NCBI GenBank assembly: GCA_964545545.1
Contig: CAZJGK010000107.1
Span: 1-8,698, forward strand
Direction: 5' to 3'
DNA length: 8,698 nucleotides
Origin: JAHJTW01 sp964545545
GTDB lineage: Bacteria; Krumholzibacteriota; Krumholzibacteriia; LZORAL124-64-63
The notes beneath the pieces are model-generated. The model did no database searches and was not told where the DNA came from. It saw only the letters and a list, made by a program, of their open reading frames with translations. A program made the position numbers and the translations under genes. Below, piece by piece: positions 1 to 5,824 of the stretch (positions are counted from its first letter, which is position 1; each line of letters begins with the position of its first letter).

Positions 1-2
1 CT

Positions 3-3000
3 TCCGGCGCAAGTTCAGCCCTGGCTTTCGAGAACAATTCCGTCGTGGGACAGGTCCCCGACCGTATCGTCGTGACCCTGAAACCGGGCGTGGCCTTCAG
101 TACGGAAAAAGCCGCCGGAATGACCAGGACCGATATCCCTGGCTTTCAGGATCTGGCCTCCCGATTCCAGGTCAAGGATATGGAACAGCTCTACGCAGGG
201 CTGACCACCAAGCTGCCAGACAAGAGCGCGCGGGATCGTTTCGAACGGACCATCGCCATCGACTTTCCGGCCGAAATGGGTCTGCAGCGAGTCAAAGAGG
301 CGTTCATGGCCAGCGATCTGGTTGAAGACGTGCGCCTGGTGGACATCTGCCGCAACTACGCCTACCTGCCCAACGACCCCGGCTTGTCCGGCAACCAGTG
401 GTACGTGCGCAACATGAACCTGGGCGGCGCGGATGTGCGGGCCCTGGGCGCGTGGAACCAGTCCCTGGGTGATTCCAACATCATTGTCGCCATCGTGGAT
501 TCGGGTGTGGATTGGCACCATCCGGATCTGGGCGGCACGGGCCCCGACCAGGTCAACGGCGCGATCTGGACCAATTGGGCCGAGTACTACGGAACCCCCG
601 GTCAAGATGACGACGGCAACGGCAAGGTCGATGACATCCGCGGCTGGGACTTCGTGAACGTGCCCGGCGATGGATATCCGGACGAGGACGACAGTACCCC
701 CGACAACGACCCCATGGACTACGAGAGCCATGGCACAGCCTGCGCGGGTTGTGTGGCGGGGATCGGCAACAACGGCATCGGCATCGCCGGTGTGGCCCAC
801 GGCTGCAAGATCATGCCCGTGAGGGTCGGCTGGCTGCGCAACGGCACCTCGCTGGGTGTGGTGCGGATGGACTTCGCCTCCCAAGGCATCCTGTACGCCG
901 TGAACAACGGGGCCAAGATCATCAACTGCAGCTGGGGATCCACCGACTATCTCTCCCTGGCGGTCAGCGCCGCGGTCAGTGCCGGGGCGGTCATCGTCAC
1001 CGCGGCCGGCAACGACAATACCGATAGCGACAGCTCCCTGGATGTTCCCTCCTATCTCTCCACCCACCCCGATGTCCTGGCCGTGGCGGCCACCCAGCAA
1101 AACGACGTCAAGGCCTCGTTCTCCAACTACGGGTCCTGGGTCGAGCTTTCGGCTCCCGGGGTGGACATCTATTCCACCTGGTACATCCCCAGTTCCGCAA
1201 CCCACACCTATGCCACGGTCAATGGAACCAGCTTCTCCTCCCCCATCACCTGCGGCGCCCTGGCCCTTATCTGGTCCGCCAACCCAGGCCTTTCCCGCAC
1301 CGGCGTGATGAACTCGCTGCTCAACAGCTGCGACGACATCGACAGTTTGAACCCCTCATACTCGGGGCAACTCGGCCAGGGACGCATCAACCTGCTCAAG
1401 GCGTTGGGGGACGATTTTCACCGGGTTCCCGCCGAATTCCCAACGGCCTATGACGCCATCAACGAGGCCTCCGTCGGGGACACCATCGCCATCACCTCCG
1501 CTTTCACTCCTGCAGCGCCCATGACGGTCCTTGACCGGGACCTGAAGCTCCTTGGCGGTTACAGCAGTGATTACCTGACCCGGGACCCCCTGAACAATCC
1601 CACCGTCCTTACCGGAAACAATGCCAGCCCCCTTCTGCGCTTCCAGGGGTCAGTGGGCCCCGGTACGGTCGTTGACGGCTTCAGTTTCCGGAATGGGGGC
1701 GGGCAACTTTACGGCGGCATCCCCTACTCCGCCGAATATGGGGGCGGCGCCATGGTCAAGGACGTCTCGCCAACCCTGCGTAATCTCGAGTTCACCGGCA
1801 ATGCCGTGGGTTCCTCCAGCCAGCTCGGCTGTGGTGGCGGCTTGGCCCTGATCAACTCCAATTCCGTGCTGGAAAACGTTTACGTCCACGACAACAGCGC
1901 CATCTACGGCGGCGGCGTCTTCATCTACAACAGCACCATCGCCATGACCGATTGCATCATCGAAAACAACACCGTGGTGACCAACAACCTGTCCTACTCA
2001 CCCCTGGGAGGCGGCATCCACGTCCTGGACAGCTCCCTGACCATGAATTCGTGTGATATCATCGGCCACACCGACCTGGAAAATGGCGGGGGGATCTATG
2101 TGAATGGGTTCAACACCTCCAGCGACCTGTCATGGACCCGGGGACTGGTCAGCGGCAACTCGGCCCTGAACAACGGCGGCGGACTTTACATGACAGGCGG
2201 TACCGCCAACCTGCATCAGGTCACCTTCACCGATAACGGATACCTGCCCGCGAGCACGCTCATGTACGGCGGCGGCGCCTACCTGAAGGGGACCAGTGTC
2301 CAGGCCGACAGTCTGGTCTGCATGGGCAACCAAGCGGACATCGGCGCGGGGATGAACCTGGAGGACTGTCCCCTGGCGGACTTGACCCATTCGGTGCTGA
2401 CCGGCAACACCGCAGACCTTATCGGGGGCGGCCTGGCTTACCGGAACAACGCCAGCGGAACGGTGACCGGCAACACCATCGCCGGAAATGCCGGCACCGC
2501 CATGGGCGCCGGCGGGATCTACCTTGCCGTGGTCTTCCCGAACATGGACCACAACATTATCGCGGCCAATACCGGAGGTACAAACTTCGCCAACGGTATC
2601 GCGGCCGATTCAACCCCGGTATCCTTCGACTGCAACGACGTGTTCGGAAATTTCGGAGCCGACTATTCAGGCTTCACCGACCCCACGGGCACCGGCGGCA
2701 ACATCTCGGCCGACCCCCTCTTCTGTGACGCCGCCGGAAATAATTACGGCATCAGCAGCGCCTCACCCTGCGCCCTGGCCAACAATCCCGGCTGCGGCTT
2801 GATCGGCGCCCTGAGCGTCTGCGCCGCCTCACCCGTGCCTGGCGACCAGGACATTCCGGTGGCTTTTCATGTGGACAACAATTATCCCAACCCGTTCAAT
2901 CCCCGGACCACCATTCGCTTCGATCTGGCCAAGTCGGCGGCGACCAGCGTCGTGATTTTCGATGTGGCCGGCCATAAGGTGAAAACCCTGGTGGACGAAG

Positions 3001-3137
3001 TGCTGTCCGCCAGCACGCACAGCGTCACCTGGAGCGGGAATGACGATCACGGCCACCAGGTGGCCGCGGGCATCTACTTTTACCTGGTTACCAGCGGCAA
3101 CAACACCTCCGTGGGCCGCATGGCCCTGGTGAAATAA
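3..3137 (+). CDS. Secreted subtilisin-like (S8) serine protease with Pmp-like beta-helix and C-terminal FlgD/T9SS-type domain; 5' partial
   Basis: The reading frame is open to the window edge. The codons before the GTG at 45 encode SGASSALA followed by FENN, which looks like the end of a signal peptide with an A-L-A cleavage site near base 26. The true start is therefore upstream, and the GTG at 45 is used here only for numbering. Residues about 1-105 look like an S8 propeptide (VPDRIVVTLKPGV). The catalytic domain spans about 115-455: Asp152 (AIVDSGVD), His229 (SHGTACAG), oxyanion Asn323 (AAGNDN) and Ser396 (GTSFSSP), so the triad is intact. An Asp-rich loop at 188-197 (DDDGNGKVDD) looks calcium-binding. 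Residues about 460-925 form a predicted right-handed beta-helix with some ten GGG-anchored rungs. Residues about 931-1030 are a FlgD-Ig/T9SS-like module with YPNPFNP at 947-953, known in related families as an outer-membrane secretion or anchoring signal. I infer an exported or surface protease; the substrate is unknown. Confidence 0.93.
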   Translation, partial: SGASSALAFENNSVVGQVPDRIVVTLKPGVAFSTEKAAGMTRTDIPGFQDLASRFQVKDMEQLYAGLTTKLPDKSARDRFERTIAIDFPAEMGLQRVKEAFMASDLVEDVRLVDICRNYAYLPNDPGLSGNQWYVRNMNLGGADVRALGAWNQSLGDSNIIVAIVDSGVDWHHPDLGGTGPDQVNGAIWTNWAEYYGTPGQDDDGNGKVDDIRGWDFVNVPGDGYPDEDDSTPDNDPMDYESHGTACAGCVAGIGNNGIGIAGVAHGCKIMPVRVGWLRNGTSLGVVRMDFASQGILYAVNNGAKIINCSWGSTDYLSLAVSAAVSAGAVIVTAAGNDNTDSDSSLDVPSYLSTHPDVLAVAATQQNDVKASFSNYGSWVELSAPGVDIYSTWYIPSSATHTYATVNGTSFSSPITCGALALIWSANPGLSRTGVMNSLLNSCDDIDSLNPSYSGQLGQGRINLLKALGDDFHRVPAEFPTAYDAINEASVGDTIAITSAFTPAAPMTVLDRDLKLLGGYSSDYLTRDPLNNPTVLTGNNASPLLRFQGSVGPGTVVDGFSFRNGGGQLYGGIPYSAEYGGGAMVKDVSPTLRNLEFTGNAVGSSSQLGCGGGLALINSNSVLENVYVHDNSAIYGGGVFIYNSTIAMTDCIIENNTVVTNNLSYSPLGGGIHVLDSSLTMNSCDIIGHTDLENGGGIYVNGFNTSSDLSWTRGLVSGNSALNNGGGLYMTGGTANLHQVTFTDNGYLPASTLMYGGGAYLKGTSVQADSLVCMGNQADIGAGMNLEDCPLADLTHSVLTGNTADLIGGGLAYRNNASGTVTGNTIAGNAGTAMGAGGIYLAVVFPNMDHNIIAANTGGTNFANGIAADSTPVSFDCNDVFGNFGADYSGFTDPTGTGGNISADPLFCDAAGNNYGISSASPCALANNPGCGLIGALSVCAASPVPGDQDIPVAFHVDNNYPNPFNPRTTIRFDLAKSAATSVVIFDVAGHKVKTLVDEVLSASTHSVTWSGNDDHGHQVAAGIYFYLVTSGNNTSVGRMALVK
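1743..2597 (+). repeat. Ten degenerate Gly-rich beta-helix rung repeats within the protease
   Basis: Protein-level tandem repeat. GGG (twice GAG) triplets fall at residues 566, 597, 622, 655, 681, 711, 742, 767, 794 and 821 (numbered from the GTG at 45), at intervals of 25-33. Each triplet is followed by a short hydrophobic strand, and most rungs end in an N-containing turn such as FTGN, VHDN, IENN, VSGN, FTDN or LTGN. This resembles the GGAI/FxxN repeats of chlamydial Pmp proteins and other parallel beta-helices. The DNA copies are well diverged, so this is an old protein repeat rather than a recent duplication. Confidence 0.75.
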
Positions 3138-3141
3138 GGGC

Positions 3142-3147
3142 AGAGAG
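3142..3147 (+). promoter_or_regulatory. Ribosome binding site of queF
   Basis: A purine-rich AGAGGA lies five bases before the ATG at 3153, inside the 15-nt gap after the protease stop codon. There is no space here for a separate promoter, so queF is either read from the protease transcript or from a promoter inside the protease gene. Confidence 0.5.
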
Positions 3148-3152
3148 GAATC

Positions 3153-3518
3153 ATGGCCACCAAGCCCGGCAAGGATCTGGAAGTTTTCGACAATCCCAAG
3201 CCCGAGAGGGATTACGAGATCGAATTCGAGTGTCCGGAGTTCACCTGTCTTTGTCCCTTGACGGGTCAACCGGATTTCGCCCACTTCCGGATCACATATG
3301 TTCCCCACCGCAAGTGCGTGGAGTTGAAATCCCTGAAGCTCTACCTGTGGTCCTACCGCAACGAGGGCGCATTCCACGAAAAGGTGACCAACCAGATCCT
3401 GGACGACCTGGTGGCGGCCACCAGGCCGCGAGCGATGAAAGTGCGCGGGGAGTGGTTCGTCCGCGGGGGGATCACCACGTATGTGACCGTTGACTACCAC
3501 GACCCGGACCCGGGCTAG
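3153..3518 (+). CDS. queF: NADPH-dependent 7-cyano-7-deazaguanine reductase (preQ1 synthase), short type
   Basis: QueF reduces the nitrile of preQ0 to the aminomethyl group of preQ1 with NADPH, in the cytoplasmic part of queuosine synthesis. The 121-residue protein keeps the family landmarks: nucleophilic Cys34 in CLCPLTGQPDF, the proton-donating Asp41 seven residues later, the QueF motif ELKSLKLY at 57-64, and His75-Glu76 in AFHEK. The 41-residue gap from Cys34 to His75 matches that between Cys55 and His96 of the Bacillus subtilis enzyme. It is the short, single-domain type, shorter than the roughly 165-residue B. subtilis protein mainly at the two ends. RGGIT near the C-terminus matches the conserved RGGI segment. 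The ATG at 3153 has an AGAGGA site before it. The gene follows the protease by 15 nt and meets amrS tail to tail with a 4-nt overlap. Confidence 0.95.
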   Translation: MATKPGKDLEVFDNPKPERDYEIEFECPEFTCLCPLTGQPDFAHFRITYVPHRKCVELKSLKLYLWSYRNEGAFHEKVTNQILDDLVAATRPRAMKVRGEWFVRGGITTYVTVDYHDPDPG

Positions 3519-4513
3519 GTCAGCACGAACGGCACCGGTCTGCCGCATCCTGGACAAACCGGCCTGCCTTTGAGCCATGATTTCGCCTGGAAACCCGACC
3601 GGGACACCAGCATTTCGCCACAATCCGGACATACGGTATCGCGGCCCTCGAGGAGGGCCGCGTTGCCCAGATAGACCCAGGGCAAGCGCTGTTCCGCAAT
3701 CCCCAGGGCCCGCAGCAGGGTCCGGGGCGGGGTCGGCGGAGCCTCCATCTTCCAGGCGGGATGATAGGCACTGAAGTGCAGCGGAATTTCCCGCTCCAGG
3801 CCCGCGATAAAGTCCACCAACCGGGAAATCTGCGCGTCAGAATCGTTGTGGCCGGGGATCAGGAGATTGGTCAGTTCCAGGTGAACACCCGCGGCATGGA
3901 ACTGTCTGATGGCCGCCAGCACCGGTTTCAGCCTGCCCTTGCAGATGCGGCGGTAAAAACGATCGTCCATGGATTTGAGATCGATATTCGCGGCGTCGAT
4001 CCAGGGCAGCAACTCCGCCAGCGGCGCATCATTCAAGAAACCATTGGTCACCAGAACATTCTTCAGACCCGCCTCGCGGGCCAACCGCGCCGTATCGCGC
4101 ACGAACTCGAACCACACCAGCGGTTCGCTGTAGGTATAGGCAATGCCCAGGCTGTCGGTTCTCAGCGCCTCGGCCACCAGATCCTCCGGGGACGCCTTTC
4201 TCGTCGGCACCCGCATGGGCTGGCTGATGGTCCAGTTCTGGCAAAACAGGCAGTGAAGATTGCACCCCGGCGCCGCGACCGAAAGGATTTCCCGCGCAGG
4301 ATGAAAATGGTACAGGGGCTTTTTCTCTATGGGATCGACGGCCGCCGAAACGATATGTCCGTAGGACAGCAACTCCATGACCCCGCCGTTGTTGGTCCTG
4401 GAGGCACAGGGTCCGTCCTGGCCCGGCCTGAGACGGCAACCGATGGGGCACAGCTCGCAGCCGACCTGGCCATTGGGATAAGGAACCCAGTAGTCCGCGG
4501 GTACCATCATCAT
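3515..4513 (-). CDS. amrS: AmmeMemoRadiSam system radical SAM enzyme
   Basis: The protein is 332 residues from the ATG at 4513 and resembles pyruvate-formate-lyase-activating enzymes. The radical-SAM motif is Cys84-x3-Cys88-x2-Cys91 (CNLHCLFCQN), which should bind a [4Fe-4S] cluster and S-adenosylmethionine. Upstream is the family's CELCPIGC segment (Cys19, 22, 26) with Cys36. At the C-terminus Cys295, 298, 320 and 323 form two CxxC knuckles, probably zinc- or cluster-binding. The family is named for its co-occurrence with AMMECR1- and Memo-like proteins; neither is in this window and the reaction is not known to me. An upstream ATG at 4579 would add 22 residues lying wholly inside queG and unlike the family start, so I reject it. 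ATG codons at 4513, 4510 and 4507 are in tandem behind GGAAAGGTG; the first gives an ATGA overlap with the queG stop. Confidence 0.9.
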   Translation of the reverse strand: MMMVPADYWVPYPNGQVGCELCPIGCRLRPGQDGPCASRTNNGGVMELLSYGHIVSAAVDPIEKKPLYHFHPAREILSVAAPGCNLHCLFCQNWTISQPMRVPTRKASPEDLVAEALRTDSLGIAYTYSEPLVWFEFVRDTARLAREAGLKNVLVTNGFLNDAPLAELLPWIDAANIDLKSMDDRFYRRICKGRLKPVLAAIRQFHAAGVHLELTNLLIPGHNDSDAQISRLVDFIAGLEREIPLHFSAYHPAWKMEAPPTPPRTLLRALGIAEQRLPWVYLGNAALLEGRDTVCPDCGEMLVSRSGFQAKSWLKGRPVCPGCGRPVPFVLT

Positions 4514-5592
4514 TTCACCTTTCCGGCGTTCAGGACCCGTGCGGCGTTGCGGCACAACCCCTCCGGATGACACCGCCACAAGGGGGTGCGGCGAAACCGT
4601 TCCCGAAAGGCATCATCGCGGATATCGGCCAGATCGACCAGGGTCATTTCCGCATGTTCCGGCAGCGTGGCATATGCGGGTTTTGTCGGCGGAAGACCAC
4701 TGCGGGCCGCCTTGGCGTTCCACGGACAAACCGCCTGGCAGATGTCGCATCCGAAAAGAATCCCTCCGGTCTGCGATTCCCTTTCCACGGGCACCCGACC
4801 CTGGCGTTCGATGGTCCAGGTCGCGATGCAGGCGCCGGCATCCACCCCCCCCTGCGGACCCAGGGCTCCGGTGGGACATGCCTCGATGCACCGGGTGCAG
4901 CGGCCGCAAGCCGAAAGAAAAGCCGACGCCGGAGTGTGCCGCCGCCGCGGGCTGACCGAGTACAGCGGCTCCGCTTGAGGCACACTTCCGGAGCGCAGGC
5001 CCGCGACATCCAGATTCGTCAAAGCCACCCCCAGGAACATGCCCGAGCCCAGCTGCTCATGGATCAGACAGGTGTTCTTGCCCAGAAAACCCAGACCGGC
5101 CAACCAGGCGTACTCGCGTTCAAGATAAGGGCCGGTATCACATCTCCCCCGGGCATGCAGGGCGGGCCATTGTTCACGCAGCCCACCTAGCACGCCTTTG
5201 ATGTCACCGAGAAAAACATCGTGATAATCACGTCCGCGTGCGTAGCGGGCCACCCGTCCAGGCCAGGTTACAGGTCCGTTTTCCTGACCACCGGCGGAGG
5301 GATCGGGGTCTCCAGCAGGCCAGCCGCGCGTGTAACCCTGGGCGAAAACCAGCAGCGTACGGAGCCAGGGATTCTTGACGGCGGGTTGCAAACGCGCTTC
5401 GGGGTTCCTCTGCATGTAAGCGAGGTCCCCGTGGCGGCCACTTTGCAACCAATGGCGGAAGCGTCCGGTCAGCGGTAATGAGCAGGGCCAAGCGACGGCG
5501 CCGGCCACGTCGATGCCGTGCCGGGGGCAAAGGACGGCCAGACTGCGGCGCAAATCCGCCAGGGAAACGGCAATACCCGCGGGTGAAGCCAA
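4510..5592 (-). CDS. queG: Epoxyqueuosine reductase (cobalamin- and iron-sulfur-dependent)
   Basis: QueG reduces epoxyqueuosine to queuosine on tRNA, the last step of the pathway, using cobalamin and two [4Fe-4S] clusters. The 360-residue protein shows the family signature DTGPYLERE at 152-160 (Asp152 being the likely catalytic acid) and then AGLGFLGKNTCLI. The ferredoxin-like region has Cys229, 232, 235 and 239 (CGRCTRCIEACP), Cys255, and Cys282, 285 and 289 (CDICQAVCP), enough for two clusters. The end (RRTPLWRCHPEGLCRNAARVL) matches the family; the C-terminal HEAT repeats of longer forms are absent. The start is TTG at 5592: an AGGAG lies six bases upstream, an in-frame TGA lies just beyond it, and no in-frame ATG is available. 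An eight-G run occurs at codons 247-250. The gene overlaps amrS by 4 nt and is the first gene of that pair. Confidence 0.94.
   Translation of the reverse strand: MASPAGIAVSLADLRRSLAVLCPRHGIDVAGAVAWPCSLPLTGRFRHWLQSGRHGDLAYMQRNPEARLQPAVKNPWLRTLLVFAQGYTRGWPAGDPDPSAGGQENGPVTWPGRVARYARGRDYHDVFLGDIKGVLGGLREQWPALHARGRCDTGPYLEREYAWLAGLGFLGKNTCLIHEQLGSGMFLGVALTNLDVAGLRSGSVPQAEPLYSVSPRRRHTPASAFLSACGRCTRCIEACPTGALGPQGGVDAGACIATWTIERQGRVPVERESQTGGILFGCDICQAVCPWNAKAARSGLPPTKPAYATLPEHAEMTLVDLADIRDDAFRERFRRTPLWRCHPEGLCRNAARVLNAGKVK
4845..4852 (-). repeat. Eight-base G homopolymer inside queG
   Basis: The plus strand carries eight C in a row, read as G8 in queG (codons Gln-Gly-Gly-Val, residues 247-250) between the cluster-binding Cys239 and Cys255. 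The frame is intact in this copy. A tract of this length could slip in replication or be miscalled in assembly; either would frameshift queG before the second cluster. Confidence 0.7.
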
Positions 5593-5598
5593 AAATCG

Positions 5599-5603
5599 CT
5601 CCT
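5599..5603 (-). promoter_or_regulatory. Shine-Dalgarno site that fixes the TTG start of queG
   Basis: AGGAG on the minus strand, within AAAGGAG, lies six bases before the TTG at 5592. It supports initiation at TTG, since the frame is closed by a TGA shortly upstream and has no ATG. The nearby ATG at 5609-5611 is in another frame. Confidence 0.65.
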
Positions 5604-5630
5604 TTGCTCATGTGACCGGCATTCCTGGCC

Positions 5631-5636
5631 ATTGTA
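5631..5636 (-). promoter_or_regulatory. Possible -10 box for queG-amrS
   Basis: TACAAT on the minus strand is one base from the sigma-70 consensus and lies about 40 nt before the queG TTG, so a short leader would carry the AGGAG site. No convincing -35 hexamer sits 16-18 nt upstream (sequence near CTGGAT), so this is weak. Confidence 0.22.
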
Positions 5637-5672
5637 ACCCGGAAACCCCCGAAATCCAGTGACCAAATAAAC

Positions 5673-5698
5673 GCGGCCCTGTCTCAGAGCCGGGCCGC
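5673..5698 (-). terminator. GC-rich hairpin with T-rich tail on the minus strand
   Basis: A perfect 7-bp inverted repeat, GCGGCCC and GGGCCGC, is separated by 12 nt. Read on the minus strand it is followed by GTTTATTT, which resembles an intrinsic terminator; on the plus strand no T run follows. It lies upstream of queG in a divergent region with no minus-strand gene behind it. It could be an attenuator in a queG leader, an insulator stopping antisense transcription from the glycosyltransferase gene, or a protein-binding site. Confidence 0.35.
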
Positions 5699-5707
5699 CA
5701 GGGGTCA

Positions 5708-5799
5708 GGATTCCCTTGCCCGGGAATTACATGTCGAATTCATCTTTGCGATGGCCCGTCGGTTGAGCGATCATGTTTCGGGATTCCCTGGGCGAGAAT
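5708..5799. repeat. Repeated GGATTCCCT element in the divergent region, possible operator pair
   Basis: GGATTCCCT occurs at 5708-5716 and again at 5781-5789, 73 bp or about seven helical turns apart. The first copy is half of an inverted repeat, ATTCCC-N6-GGGAAT, at 5710-5727. The second has a weaker partner, ATTC...GAAT, at 5783-5799. Paired palindromic elements on one face of the helix between divergent genes suggest regulator binding. I do not recognise a known operator, and short GC-rich repeats can arise by chance. Confidence 0.35.
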
Positions 5800-5810
5800 A
5801 CTTATGCGGG

Positions 5811-5816
5811 AGGGAG
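5811..5816 (+). promoter_or_regulatory. Shine-Dalgarno site that decides the glycosyltransferase start
   Basis: The purine run GGGAGGGAG spans about 5808-5816, its GGAG ending eight bases before the GTG at 5825. The ATG at 5804 overlaps this run and has only a poor site of its own, so GTG is the better start. Confidence 0.5.
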
Positions 5817-5824
5817 ACTTCATC

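Noticed and set aside
15..1205. Long minus-strand open frame (396 codons) opposite the protease
   Set aside because: Its translation is Gly/Val/His/Asp-rich with no motif, as expected opposite a GC-rich gene. The plus frame holds a complete S8 triad.
1743..2597. CRISPR array or satellite DNA in the repeat-rich part of the protease gene
   Set aside because: The repeats are protein-level GGG rungs with variable 25-33-residue periods in one open frame, without identical DNA repeats or spacers.
2829..3632. Minus-strand open frame spanning the protease end, queF and the amrS end
   Set aside because: It covers three well-supported genes and has no family motif; it is explained by GC-rich codon bias.
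3761..4570. Plus-strand open frame opposite amrS
   Set aside because: The minus strand has the CxxxCxxC radical-SAM motif and a full-length family match; the plus frame is Arg/His/Gln-rich without motifs.
4514..4579. Longer amrS start at 4579
   Set aside because: The extra 22 residues lie wholly inside queG and are unlike the family start; three ATG codons behind a ribosome site occur at the queG stop.
5593..5803. preQ1 riboswitch upstream of queG
   Set aside because: I read the minus strand for the short preQ1-I core and its A-rich tail and did not find them. Only a plain hairpin with a T-rich tail is visible.
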